Below the pieces are notes generated by a model, which worked only from the letters and a program-made list of their open reading frames with translations, searched no databases and had not been told where the DNA came from. Shown here piece by piece: positions 51,405-60,146 of a stretch of 64,000 nucleotides of DNA; within the stretch, counting starts at the first letter, position 1, and each line of letters begins with the position of its first letter. A program made the translations under genes and the position numbers. The DNA comes from Candidatus Eiseniibacteriota bacterium (GTDB lineage Bacteria; Eisenbacteria; RBG-16-71-46; CAIMUX01): assembly GCA_016712505.1 (NCBI GenBank), contig JADJQY010000013.1, positions 248,001 through 312,000 on the forward strand. Direction: 5' to 3'.

Positions 51405-52318
51405 CCCCGTCGGCGCCCGGCGCGGCGCGCCAGCATCGCCGGGGATTGATTGCCGTGATCATCGCCGCGGTCCTCTGGAGCATCGGAGGTCTGTTCATCA
51501 AGTGGGTGTCGGTCGATGCCTTCGTGATCACCCAGTGGCGGTCGCTCTTCGCCGCGGCCACGATCGCGATCGGCGCGCGCCCCGACCTTTCCGCGCTTCG
51601 CCGCGCGCCCGCGCTTTCGATGGCGCTGGTCCTCAGCTACGCGCTCACCCTGCTCACCTTCGTGGCCGCGACGCGTCTCACCACCGCCGCGAATGCGATC
51701 TTTCTGCAGTACACCGCCCCCTTGTGGGTCGCGTTCGTCGGGTTCGCCTTCCTGCGTCAGCCTCCGACACGGCTCGATCTGGCCACGCTGGTGGTGGCCT
51801 TCGGCGGCATGGGGTTGTTCTTCCTCGGGAAGCTGGAGCCCGCGAACGCGCAGGGGAATCTGATCGCCCTCGCCTCCGGCGTCTTCTTCTCCGCCTTCCT
51901 CTTGCTTCTCCGCCACCCCCGCGCGAACTCCGACCTGCGGATCGGCGCCATGGTCGCCGGAAATGTCCTGCTCTGCCTCAGCATGGTGGTTCTCCATCTC
52001 GTGACCGGGAAGGAGGCCGCATTCCTGCCCTCGTCCCGTGATCTGGCCGCCCTCGCCATCCTGGGCATCTTCCAGATCGGGATCGCCTACATCGTCTTCA
52101 ACTACGGAATCGCGCGGGTCGCCTCGCTCGAGGCCTCGCTCCTCGGCATGGTCGAACCGGTGCTGAACCCGCTCTGGGTCTTCCTCGTGTTGGGCGAGCT
52201 CCCCGGCATTTGGGCCAGCCTCGGGGGCACGATCATTCTCGGGGCGCTGGCGGTGCGGACGGTGGTGACGGAGCGGCGAGGCGCGAAGGCGACGCCGGCG
52301 GGGCCGACCACCGAGTGA
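51401..52318 (+). CDS. EamA/RhaT-family drug/metabolite transporter
   Basis: A 305-residue permease with ten hydrophobic helices in two EamA repeats (GLIAVIIAAVLWSIGGLFIKWVS and AALAILGIFQIGIAYIVFNYGI). The inverted repeat architecture and motifs LTTAANAIFLQYTAPLWVA and LEASLLGMVEPVLNPLWVFL are typical of DMT exporters of amino acids, nucleosides or drugs. Substrate is not predictable. ATG 51401 overlaps the preceding stop. Confidence 0.9.
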   Translation: MTPSAPGAARQHRRGLIAVIIAAVLWSIGGLFIKWVSVDAFVITQWRSLFAAATIAIGARPDLSALRRAPALSMALVLSYALTLLTFVAATRLTTAANAIFLQYTAPLWVAFVGFAFLRQPPTRLDLATLVVAFGGMGLFFLGKLEPANAQGNLIALASGVFFSAFLLLLRHPRANSDLRIGAMVAGNVLLCLSMVVLHLVTGKEAAFLPSSRDLAALAILGIFQIGIAYIVFNYGIARVASLEASLLGMVEPVLNPLWVFLVLGELPGIWASLGGTIILGALAVRTVVTERRGAKATPAGPTTE

Positions 52319-52320
52319 GG

Positions 52321-53571
52321 TCACGCGGCGCGACGGAGCTGGATCGAGCGGGGGCCGATCACCTCGTCGTCGTCCTCGCCGAGCGCCGAGCCTCGCAACA
52401 GCAGGAAACGAACCAGTCGATCGTAGATCCAGGAGCGATCGCGCGTGCGACCGGTTCTCTCTCGTAGGATGTCGAGGGCCGCGAGAACGTCGATCGCTCG
52501 GGTCGCAGTTGGTTTGCTCACCGACAGGTTGTGGCAGACTCCGGACACGGTGACGATCGGGTGTTGCGGCAGTCCCTCGAAGAGTCGAAGTGCGGTCGCA
52601 CTCGTGATCGCCTCGCGCAGAAGCCGACTCCGATCGATGGCAACCAGACGCAGCAGGCCGGCGGCAAAGCCGGCCGTTCCCCGGGCTACCTGAGCAATGG
52701 CTACGAGGTAGAACGCAAACCACTCTTGCCACATGCGCTCCGCCGGGCACCCGCTTCCGTACGACGTCGTGAGGTGGTGGTTCAGTTCGCGGAGGTCGTT
52801 CCTACCATCGACGATCCGAAGCGCGTGCAGACGTCGCGCATACTCGTCGCGGTGCCGCAGGAAGTACTCGCTCAGAGGTAGGATCGGGGAGAAGAGCAGG
52901 CCGTTCTGCTCGAGCAGGAGGGTGACCATCATGCGCGCGATCCGATCGGTGTGTCCCGGATACGGATCGAGAAGCTCCAGCCGAGCATGTGCCCGAGCGA
53001 TCCGGAGGAGCGGTGGGTCATCCGGGCTCGCCCCGCGAAGCTCGCGCTCGAAGGAAGCTAGCAATGCGGAGGGAAGAGCGCGACGCCGTGCGCCTGGGCC
53101 ACCGATGGCTCGGAAGAGCCCGTCCAGGAGCGAGATCGTTGGCAGCTCGCCGAACGCCAACGCCATCTCATCGCGCGCCGAGGCCTGCCCGGTGATCATC
53201 CGGGCGATCGACGCGATCTCAACGGCCAGGTCCGGCGCGGCGGTCTCGTCGTCCGCTTCCCAAGACAGGAGGTCGAGCAACCCCGCACGGCCGCCGGCCA
53301 GACGGGCAGAGCTCACGGCTTCGCGGCGCACGCAGAACTCGGAGAGCAGCCCCGGGCTCGAGGCCAGAGGTGGCACGACCAGAGCGATCGCGTCGAGAGC
53401 GGCCAGAGCACGCTCCGCCTCCCCCAGAACCGCCGCTAGCCCCGGACGCTCATCCACCATCGACAGCGCGGCAACCCCGTGACCCGGTCCCACGTCCGAG
53501 AGGGCGCGCCTGATGTTTCCGCTTGGCGACCCCCGACCATCCGAGCCCCACTCGTTCACTCCGGCGTCCAT
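52321..53571 (-). CDS. Degenerate Fic-family protein with C-terminal winged helix, probable transcriptional regulator
   Basis: A 416-residue protein. The start ATG 53571 (MDAGVNEWGSDGRGS) follows ggggagag. Residues 85-115 correspond to the Fic N-terminal inhibitory region, but the motif reads SSARLAGGRAG where active relatives have SS-IEG-A; the inhibitory Glu is lost. The Fic loop HARLELLDPYPGHTDRIARMMV corresponds to HPFxDGNGRxxR; the catalytic His is Asp202 and the anion loop DGNG is GHTD, so AMPylation is not expected. The C-terminus (IVTVSGVCHNLSVSKPTATRAIDVLAAL and ERTGRTRDRSWIYDRLVRFLL) is the usual winged helix. Two palindromes 70-122 bp upstream may be its operators. It converges on the EamA gene with 2 bp between stops. 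Confidence 0.85.
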   Translation of the reverse strand: MDAGVNEWGSDGRGSPSGNIRRALSDVGPGHGVAALSMVDERPGLAAVLGEAERALAALDAIALVVPPLASSPGLLSEFCVRREAVSSARLAGGRAGLLDLLSWEADDETAAPDLAVEIASIARMITGQASARDEMALAFGELPTISLLDGLFRAIGGPGARRRALPSALLASFERELRGASPDDPPLLRIARAHARLELLDPYPGHTDRIARMMVTLLLEQNGLLFSPILPLSEYFLRHRDEYARRLHALRIVDGRNDLRELNHHLTTSYGSGCPAERMWQEWFAFYLVAIAQVARGTAGFAAGLLRLVAIDRSRLLREAITSATALRLFEGLPQHPIVTVSGVCHNLSVSKPTATRAIDVLAALDILRERTGRTRDRSWIYDRLVRFLLLRGSALGEDDDEVIGPRSIQLRRAA

Positions 53572-53641
53572 TTTTTCGCTCTCCCCTTGGCTCGTCAAGG
53601 TTTCCCTTCCGGCCCCGCGGTTCGGCGCGGCGGCTTCGGCT

Positions 53642-53663
53642 CGAGTAACGGATCCGTGACTCG
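53642..53663. promoter_or_regulatory. Near-perfect 22-bp palindrome, operator site 1
   Basis: Core acggatccgt is a perfect 10-bp palindrome; with flanks cgagta and gactcg the symmetry extends to 22 bp with one mismatched pair. Its centre is exactly 30 bp from that of site 2, nearly three helical turns. It lies upstream of the Fic-like start. Confidence 0.6.
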
Positions 53664-53671
53664 GTTCGGGA

Positions 53672-53693
53672 CGAGTAACGGATTCGTTAGCGG
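53672..53693. promoter_or_regulatory. Related palindrome, operator site 2
   Basis: It repeats cgagtaacggat of site 1 and continues ttcgttag, giving a taacg/cgtta inverted repeat around gatt. The right half is less symmetric than in site 1. Repeated, evenly spaced half sites suggest cooperative binding of a dimeric regulator, most simply the Fic-like winged-helix protein. Confidence 0.5.
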
Positions 53694-53948
53694 CGGCCGG
53701 GTTTGGCACCGTCGGGACGACATGAGGTGTGAGCCTCGGGGCGCGGTTCCGGGGCAGATTCAGCCACTTCTGTCAACGAACGCCCCGATCTGGTACACAG
53801 ATCCCATGCGCCGTCGTTTCGAAAGCACGACACCCCAAGAATGGTGGCAGCGAACATCGTGCCGGAAGACAGGTGAACCGCTCACTCGTCGCGGGAGCAC
53901 TTCGGCGGTCCGAGGCCAGGTCCGAGACGGAGCGCACGGGGTGCAGGG

Positions 53949-56648
53949 ATGAGCCGAATCGCGCTCCCTCCACTGCCGATCGACGAAGTGTTGCCGCGGA
54001 TCCTGGCCAGCCTGAATGAGGAGCGGCGGCTGGTGCTCAAGGCGCCGCCGGGCGCGGGGAAGACGACCCGGGTTCCGCCCGCCCTGCTCGACGCGGCGTG
54101 GCTCGAAGCACGGGAACAGATCTGGGTGCTCGAGCCGCGACGGATCGCGGCTCGCATGGCGGCGGAGCGGGTGGCGCGCGAACGCGGCGAGCGTCCCGGA
54201 GAGACGATCGGCTATCAGGTTCGCTTCGAGGAGCAGACCTCGGCTCGCACCCGAATCCGCTTCGTCACCGAAGGGATCCTCACCCGTCGCCTGCTCCGGG
54301 ATCCGGAGTTGCGGGGCATCGGGGCGATCATCCTGGACGAGTTCCACGAACGCTCCCTCGACGCCGACCTCGCCCTGGCGCTCCTGCGCGAAGTACAGGA
54401 CGCGTTCCGCCCGGAGTTGCGGGTGATCGTGATGTCGGCGACGCTCGATCCTTCACCCCTCTCGGAGTACCTCGCCTGCCCGACGATCGAAAGCGCCGGT
54501 CGCCAGCATCCGATCGAGCTGCTCTACGAACCGGCGTCGAACCTGCGGGCGATCGAGGACCGTGTGACCCTGGGATTCCGGCGGCTGCTCGAGCGGGGGG
54601 TGGAGGGGAGCGTTCTGGCCTTCGTCCCCGGGGCGGGGGAGATCCGACGCTCGCTCGATCAACTTGCGCCGCTGGCCCAGCGCGCCGGATATGACCTGCG
54701 GGCCCTGCACGGCGAGCTACCGGTGGACGAGCAGGAACTCGCGGTGCGCGGCGGTCCTCGCCCCCGGGTGGTCATCTCGACCAACGTGGCCGAGGCCTCG
54801 CTCACCGTCGAGGGACTCACCGCGGTGATCGATACCGGGTTGGCCCGGGTCAAACGGTTCGATCCGGCACGCGGGTTCGACCGGTTGCACCTGGAGCGGA
54901 TCAGCCGCTCGTCGGCCGCCCAGCGCGCGGGACGTGCCGGTCGACTCGGCCCCGGAATCTGTGTCCGGCTCTACAGTCAGACGGATCTCAATGCCTGGCC
55001 CGAGAGTCCCGAGCCCGAGGTCACGCGCACCGATCTGGCCGGCACGCTCCTGCAACTCATCGCCTGGGGAACCAGCCGGCCGGAGCAGTTTGCCTGGCTC
55101 TCCCCTCCCTCGGAGGAGGCGGTCGCCCGAGGGATCACGCACCTGCGCGACCTGGGCGCGATCGAAACGGCCGGCCGCGACGTGCCTTCCGGAACCGAGG
55201 GAGTCCTTCTGCGGGTGACATCGATCGGCGAGGCGATGCTCCGCTTTCCCCTCCCGCCGCGGCAGGCGCGTGTCCTGGTGGAAGCCGATCGCTTGGGGTT
55301 GTTGCGCGAGGCGGCCGACGAGGTCGCCTTGCTCGGGGAGCGTGACATCCGGCTCGAGACCCGCGCGTTTGGCGCTCCGGGGGGGCCGTCCTCGGCGCGC
55401 GACACCTTCGCCTATGAATCGGATCTCGCGGTGCAACTCGACCTGGTGCGCGAGGCGCGGGCGGCCAACTTCGCCCCCGCGGCTTGCCAACGACTCGGGC
55501 TCGACGGCCGAGCCGCACGCCGCGTCGATCGCGTGGCGGCACAGCTTCGAGCGCTCGCGCCCCGACAGACTCCGGCCGCCGGGGGAACTCCGCGTGAATC
55601 GAGCCCTCGGGCGCGTTCGCCGCGCGACGCACGGACGATCGGAAACGATCTCCTCCGCGCGCTCCTGGTCGGCCACCCGGACCGCGTGGTGCGTCGCCAT
55701 TCCGGCAATCCCCTGAACGGGGTCATGGTCGGAGGGCACGGAGTCCGCCTCTCCGAGCACTCGGTGGTGAAGGAGGGATCGCTCTTCCTGGCGCTCGATG
55801 CCGAGCACGCCTCCGATCGACAAGGGCGCTTCGTCCGCGTGCGGAACGCCGCTCAGGTGGACGATACGGTTCTCCGCGCTGCGTTTCCGCTCGACATGCG
55901 CACCGACGACCTGGCGCGCTTCGACTCCCGCCTCGAGCGCGTGGTCGCCTCGCGCCGCGTCCTGTTTCGCGATCTGGTGATCGACGAGCGCGAGACCGGC
56001 CAGCTCGACCCACAGGCCGCCACTGACGCCCTGGCCGAGGCCGCCCTCGCCGATCCCGATCGCGCGCTTGCCTGGACCCAGGAGGCGATCGACCTCCGCG
56101 ATCGCTTTCTCTCTCTCCAGGCCTGGGATCGATCGATCGACCGGCGCTACGAGGATTGGCTGGGGGAGGCCGTTCGGATGCTGAGTTGGGGCAAGCGGAG
56201 TTTCGCCGACCTCCGCGCCGCTTCCTTGTTCGAAGCACTGCAGGCGACCCTCGGCAACTCGGCCGCGGGAGGCCAGGAGGTAGGTTCCGGGCGGGAGGTC
56301 TCCCTCCTTCGCCTCCTGGACCAACGCGCACCGGCGCGGGTCACGCTGCCCAGCGGGCGCGCCGCGCGGCTCGAGTATCGGCCCGGCGCCGCGCCGATCC
56401 TGGCCGCGCGCCTGCAGGAGTTTTTCGGCAGCGAAGAGACTCCGAGCGTGAACCAGGGACGGGTACCGGTGCTTCTGCATTTGCTCGCGCCCAGTCAAAG
56501 GCCGCTGCAGGTGACGAGCGATCTGGGGAGCTTCTGGCGGACGGTCTACCCCCAGGTGCGCGGCCAGCTCCGCGCGAAGTATCCGCGGCACTCCTGGCCG
56601 GAGGACCCGCGGGCGGCGTCTCCGGAGGCGCGACCGCGTCGGAAGTAG
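53949..56648 (+). CDS. hrpB: ATP-dependent helicase HrpB
   Basis: An 899-residue DEAH/RHA-type helicase. Motif I is APPGAGKTT (32-40), motif II is DEFH (130-133), motif III is SAT, and motif VI is in RSSAAQRAGRAGRLGPGICVRLYS. The HrpB-specific C-terminal region follows (WAEDPRAASPEARP-like end, with VTLPSGRAARLEY and PVLLHLLAPSQRPLQVTSDL). It is slightly longer than E. coli HrpB (about 809). The role is presumed RNA-related; E. coli mutants have weak phenotypes. Start ATG 53949 follows gcaggg. Confidence 0.9.
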   Translation: MSRIALPPLPIDEVLPRILASLNEERRLVLKAPPGAGKTTRVPPALLDAAWLEAREQIWVLEPRRIAARMAAERVARERGERPGETIGYQVRFEEQTSARTRIRFVTEGILTRRLLRDPELRGIGAIILDEFHERSLDADLALALLREVQDAFRPELRVIVMSATLDPSPLSEYLACPTIESAGRQHPIELLYEPASNLRAIEDRVTLGFRRLLERGVEGSVLAFVPGAGEIRRSLDQLAPLAQRAGYDLRALHGELPVDEQELAVRGGPRPRVVISTNVAEASLTVEGLTAVIDTGLARVKRFDPARGFDRLHLERISRSSAAQRAGRAGRLGPGICVRLYSQTDLNAWPESPEPEVTRTDLAGTLLQLIAWGTSRPEQFAWLSPPSEEAVARGITHLRDLGAIETAGRDVPSGTEGVLLRVTSIGEAMLRFPLPPRQARVLVEADRLGLLREAADEVALLGERDIRLETRAFGAPGGPSSARDTFAYESDLAVQLDLVREARAANFAPAACQRLGLDGRAARRVDRVAAQLRALAPRQTPAAGGTPRESSPRARSPRDARTIGNDLLRALLVGHPDRVVRRHSGNPLNGVMVGGHGVRLSEHSVVKEGSLFLALDAEHASDRQGRFVRVRNAAQVDDTVLRAAFPLDMRTDDLARFDSRLERVVASRRVLFRDLVIDERETGQLDPQAATDALAEAALADPDRALAWTQEAIDLRDRFLSLQAWDRSIDRRYEDWLGEAVRMLSWGKRSFADLRAASLFEALQATLGNSAAGGQEVGSGREVSLLRLLDQRAPARVTLPSGRAARLEYRPGAAPILAARLQEFFGSEETPSVNQGRVPVLLHLLAPSQRPLQVTSDLGSFWRTVYPQVRGQLRAKYPRHSWPEDPRAASPEARPRRK

Positions 56649-56663
56649 TCCTTTCTGGGCTGG

Positions 56664-57182
56664 GTGCTTGGTGTGCCGATCATCATCCTTCTCGCGTTGC
56701 TCGGGGAGATGGTGGGAATCGGCGGCGCGCAGGTGTTGGTCGGAGCGGGGATGGGTGCCGGGGTGGGGCTGATGCAGCTGCCGCTGATCGGTGCCTTCCG
56801 GCCCAGACGGGCCCCGTGGTTCTGGTCGAGCACGATCGGTCTGTCGTTGCCGTTCCTGGTCGGAGATGTGGGCAAGCTCCTGGGACGCGAACTTCCATAC
56901 TCGCTCTATGTCTGCGTCGCGGTCGGCGGCTTGATCGTCGGAGTCTGGCAGGCCTACCTGCTCCGCGCGGGCTTCCGCGCGCTGCACTGGTGGGTGGTGT
57001 CGTCCTTGATCGGTTGGTCGGGTGCCTCGGCCGCCGCCGCCTTGGCTGATCAGCTCCCAAAGCAGGGGGCGATCAGCGGCGTTCTGGGGCTCCTGATCTA
57101 TCTGTTCGTGCTCATCGCCGGAGGGCTGGTGCTCGGTCTCTGTACCGGCGCGGCGCTGATCCGACTCCCGCCGCGACGTTAA
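56664..57182 (+). CDS. Small integral membrane protein of unknown function
   Basis: A 172-residue protein with about five hydrophobic helices (GVPIIILLALLGEMVGIGGAQVLVG, LPFLVGDVGKLL, SLYVCVAVGGLIVGVWQAYLL, LHWWVVSSLIGWSGASAAAAL, LGLLIYLFVLIAGGLVLGLCTGAAL). Gly-rich segments in the first and last helices suggest packing or channel formation but no family was recognised. GTG 56664 begins right after the hrpB stop region and has no clear ribosome site, so it may be translated by coupling. Confidence 0.7.
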   Translation: MLGVPIIILLALLGEMVGIGGAQVLVGAGMGAGVGLMQLPLIGAFRPRRAPWFWSSTIGLSLPFLVGDVGKLLGRELPYSLYVCVAVGGLIVGVWQAYLLRAGFRALHWWVVSSLIGWSGASAAAALADQLPKQGAISGVLGLLIYLFVLIAGGLVLGLCTGAALIRLPPRR

Positions 57183-57228
57183 CCGCACCGGGCGCGCGAA
57201 GATCGTCCGCGTTTCCCCCGCGGCCGCG

Positions 57229-58956
57229 CTACCCGATCGCCTGGTCGACCATCGCCTGCGCCTCCTCCAGGATCGTCCTGAGGTGCGCCTCATCACGGAA
57301 GCTCTCCGCGTAGATCTTGTAGACGTTCTCCGTGCCGGAAGGGCGCGCGGCAAACCAGCCGTTCGCCGCCGTCACCTTGAGTCCGCCGATCGGGGCGTCG
57401 TTGCCCGGGGCCCGGGTGAGCTTGGCCGTGATCGGCTCGCCCGCGAGCTCGGTCGATCGAACCGACTCAGGCGTGAGGCGTGCCAGCGCCTTCTTCTGCT
57501 CGGGACTGGCCGGCGCGTCCACTCGGGTGTAGAGCGGGGCCCCGAAACTCCCGGTCAACTCCCGATAGTGCTCGCCCGGATCGCGCCCGGTCTTTGCCGT
57601 GATCTCGGCCGCGAGCAAACCGAGGAGGAGTCCGTCCTTGTCGGTCGTCCAGACCGACCCGTCGCGGCGGAGAAAACTCGCGCCTGCGCTCTCCTCGCCG
57701 CCGAAGCAGCAGCTGCCGTCGAACAGCCCCGGGGCGAACCACTTGAAGCCCACCGGCACTTCACGCAGCGCCCTTCGCTCATCTGCGACCACCCGATCGA
57801 TCAGGCTGCTCGAAACCAGCGTCTTGCCCACGAACGCGCTCTGGGGCCAGTGCGGGCGATGTCGCAGCAGGTAGCGGATCGCGACGGCCAGATAGTGGTT
57901 TGGGTTCATCAATCCCACGCTGCGAGTCACGATCCCGTGGCGATCGGCGTCCGGGTCGTTGCCCCAGGCGATGTCGTACTGGTCCTTGAGTTCGACCAGT
58001 CCCGCCATGGCGTAGGGGCTCGAGCAGTCCATCCGGACCTGGCCGTCATGATCCAAGGTCATGAAACCGAACGCAGGATCGACCACCGGATTCACCACCG
58101 TGAGATCGAGCTTGTAGCGCTCGGCGATCGGCGCCCAGCACGGGAGCGCCGCGCCTCCCAGAGGATCGACTCCCAGCCGGAGACCCGCCGCGCGGATCGC
58201 CTCGAAGTCGATGGCGTTCTCCAGGTCGGCCACGTAGGCCGCGACGAGATCGGCCTCGCGGGTGGTCGCCGCCGTCCGGGCGCGCGCGAAGGGGATCCGC
58301 TTCACCGCCTGATTGTTGCTCCGCAGGTGGGAGTTGGCGCGATCCTGGATCCAGGTCGTGACATCGCTGTCCGCCGGTCCGCCGTTCGGGGGGTTGTACT
58401 TGAAGCCACCGTCGGCCGGCGGATTATGGGAGGGCGTGATCACCACGCCGTCGGCCCGCGCGCTCCCCGGGTGCAGGCCCAGGCGGGCGTTGTGGGTCAG
58501 GATCGCATGCGAAAGAACCGGCGTGGCGGTCAGTCCGGTGGTGCTCCCCTCGGTCGCCGCTCCTCCGGCGGACCCTGCTCCTCCGGCGGACCCTGCTCCT
58601 CCGGCGGAGAGTGCACTCCCGGACTGCAGGATCACCGTGACCTCGTTCGCCGCGAAGACCTCGAGGGCCACTTCTTCCGCCGGCGCGGACAACGCATGCG
58701 TGTCCTTCCCGAGAAAGAGCGGCCCGGCGATCCCCTGTTCCCGCCGGTACTCGTAGATCGCCTGGGCGATCGCCGCGATGTGGTCCTCATTGAAGCTTCC
58801 CGCCAGCGCGGTGCCGCGGTGACCGCTCGTGCCGAAGGCCACCAGCTCGCGGGGATCGTCCGGATCGGGGAGGCGCTCGCGAAACGCGCGGAGCAGCGCG
58901 TCGACGTCGATGCGCTGCTCCTTCGGGACCGGTCTTCCTGCCAAGGGGTGTGCCAT
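57229..58956 (-). CDS. pgm: Phosphoglucomutase (alpha-D-glucose phosphate-specific)
   Basis: A 575-residue phosphohexose mutase interconverting glucose-1-P and glucose-6-P. Motifs are RELVAFGTSGHRGTAL, the phospho-serine loop VVITPSHNPPADGGFKYNPP (Ser176), the metal loop GNDPDADRHGIV, GEESAGASFLRRDG and the phosphate-binding RPSGTENVYKIYAES. Residues about 117-133 form an extra Ala/Gly/Ser repeat not expected in E. coli Pgm. It starts 29 bp after the isocitrate dehydrogenase gene on the same strand, so cotranscription is likely. Confidence 0.93.
   Translation of the reverse strand: MAHPLAGRPVPKEQRIDVDALLRAFRERLPDPDDPRELVAFGTSGHRGTALAGSFNEDHIAAIAQAIYEYRREQGIAGPLFLGKDTHALSAPAEEVALEVFAANEVTVILQSGSALSAGGAGSAGGAGSAGGAATEGSTTGLTATPVLSHAILTHNARLGLHPGSARADGVVITPSHNPPADGGFKYNPPNGGPADSDVTTWIQDRANSHLRSNNQAVKRIPFARARTAATTREADLVAAYVADLENAIDFEAIRAAGLRLGVDPLGGAALPCWAPIAERYKLDLTVVNPVVDPAFGFMTLDHDGQVRMDCSSPYAMAGLVELKDQYDIAWGNDPDADRHGIVTRSVGLMNPNHYLAVAIRYLLRHRPHWPQSAFVGKTLVSSSLIDRVVADERRALREVPVGFKWFAPGLFDGSCCFGGEESAGASFLRRDGSVWTTDKDGLLLGLLAAEITAKTGRDPGEHYRELTGSFGAPLYTRVDAPASPEQKKALARLTPESVRSTELAGEPITAKLTRAPGNDAPIGGLKVTAANGWFAARPSGTENVYKIYAESFRDEAHLRTILEEAQAMVDQAIG
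58561..58608. repeat. In-frame 18-bp tandem repeat (2.7 copies) within pgm
   Basis: The unit tcctccggcggaccctgc repeats at 58561-58578 and 58579-58596 and partly at 58597-58608 with no mismatches. It encodes a Gly-Ala-Gly-Ser-Ala-Gly-like stretch in the encoded protein between the first sheet and the phospho-serine loop. Length change by slippage would keep the frame. Confidence 0.85.
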
Positions 58957-58985
58957 CTCTTCCTCGCCTGACTTCGAACGGTGGG

Positions 58986-59996
58986 CTAGCGGATGCGGCG
59001 ACAGAGCGCGTCGGCGAACTGGGTCGTGCCGCCGGTTCCGCCGATGTCCGGGGTCAACTCACTCTTGTCGCCCCTGGCCAGGAGGCCGTTGTAGGCCGTC
59101 TTGATCCGGTCGCCTGCCTCCGCCATGCCGATGTGATTGAGCATCATCACGCCGCTCATGAGAAGAGCGAGCGGGTTGGCCTTGTTCTGGCCCGCGATGT
59201 CCGGAGCGCTGCCGTGCACCGCCTCGAAGATGGCGCAGTAGCTGCTCAGGTTGGCGCCCGGGACGACGCCCAGCCCGCCGACCAGGCCGGCGCAGAGATC
59301 GGAGAGCACGTCCCCGTAGAGGTTCTCCAGCAGGAGCATGTCGAATCGGGACGGGTCGCGCACCAGCTGCATGCAGCCGTTGTCGATGATCATCTCCTCG
59401 TACTCGATCCCCTGCCCTTCCTGCTGGTGGATCTTCCGCGCACACTCGATGAAGAGGCCGTCGGAGAGCTTCATGATGTTCGCCTTGTGCATCACCGTGA
59501 CCTTGCGCCGACCCCGCTCCTTCGCATACTTGAACGCAAATCGCGCGATCCGCTCGCACCCGACGCGGGTCGCCACCTTGATGCTCTCGACCACCCCCGG
59601 CACCACTTCGTGCTCCAGGCCGGAGTAGAGTCCCTCGGTGTTCTCGCGAATGACCACGATCTCGACGTTGTCGTAGCGCGTCTTCACCCCCTCCAGGCTG
59701 CGAATCGGACGCACCGCGGCATAGAGATCGAAGATCTTCCGCAGGCGGACGTTGATGCTCTGGAAGCCGCCCCCGACCGGGGTGGTCAGCGGGCCCTTCA
59801 GCGCGATGCGGTGTTCGCGGATCGCCTCGATGGTGTGCTGCGGGAGCACGTCCTTGTGCTCGGCCACCGCGCCCGCACCGGCCGGTAGTTCGATCCAGTC
59901 GATGTCGGCGCCGGCCGCGGCGATGACCTTCTTCGTGGCGTGGGTGATCTCAGGCCCGATCCCGTCCCCCGGGATGAGGCAGACTTTCATCGACAT
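58986..59996 (-). CDS. NAD-dependent isocitrate dehydrogenase family enzyme
   Basis: A 336-residue beta-decarboxylating dehydrogenase of the isocitrate/isopropylmalate/homoisocitrate superfamily. Visible are KVCLIPGDGIGPEI, FQSINVRLRKIFDLYAAVRPIRS (the NVALRK-like substrate block favouring isocitrate), VVIRENTEGLYSGLEH, VTVMHKANIMKLSDGLF, NLYGDVLSDLCAGLVGGLGV and FEAVHGSAPDIAGQNKANPLAL. Length and SxNxxLRK fit NAD-dependent IDH better than isopropylmalate dehydrogenase, but homoisocitrate DH is not excluded. Start ATG 59996 follows aggag by 8 bp. A promoter candidate lies at 60043-60071. Confidence 0.88.
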   Translation of the reverse strand: MSMKVCLIPGDGIGPEITHATKKVIAAAGADIDWIELPAGAGAVAEHKDVLPQHTIEAIREHRIALKGPLTTPVGGGFQSINVRLRKIFDLYAAVRPIRSLEGVKTRYDNVEIVVIRENTEGLYSGLEHEVVPGVVESIKVATRVGCERIARFAFKYAKERGRRKVTVMHKANIMKLSDGLFIECARKIHQQEGQGIEYEEMIIDNGCMQLVRDPSRFDMLLLENLYGDVLSDLCAGLVGGLGVVPGANLSSYCAIFEAVHGSAPDIAGQNKANPLALLMSGVMMLNHIGMAEAGDRIKTAYNGLLARGDKSELTPDIGGTGGTTQFADALCRRIR

Positions 59997-60042
59997 GGCA
60001 TCAGCTCCTGGAAGATTCGATTCAGCATCGTGGAAAGCGCGA

Positions 60043-60071
60043 AAGATAGAGAAATGGCGGCATTCTGTCCA
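60043..60071 (-). promoter_or_regulatory. Promoter candidate for the isocitrate dehydrogenase-pgm transcript
   Basis: On the minus strand TGGACA (60066-60071) and TATCTT (60043-60048) are 17 bp apart. The start codon of the dehydrogenase is about 45 bp beyond the -10 box. Confidence 0.45.
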
Positions 60072-60146
60072 GGGACTGGCCAAGGACTGGCCGAGGACTC
60101 ACGGGGGATTCGCCCCCTCCCGATGACCTGCGATCTTGCCGGCCGG

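Larger units (their letters stand above)
53572..53948. other. Divergent intergenic region between the Fic-like gene and hrpB
   Basis: About 380 bp without a supported gene. It contains the paired palindromes at 53642-53693 and, on the plus strand, a leader of about 240 bp before hrpB in which I see no recognised element. Confidence 0.6.
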
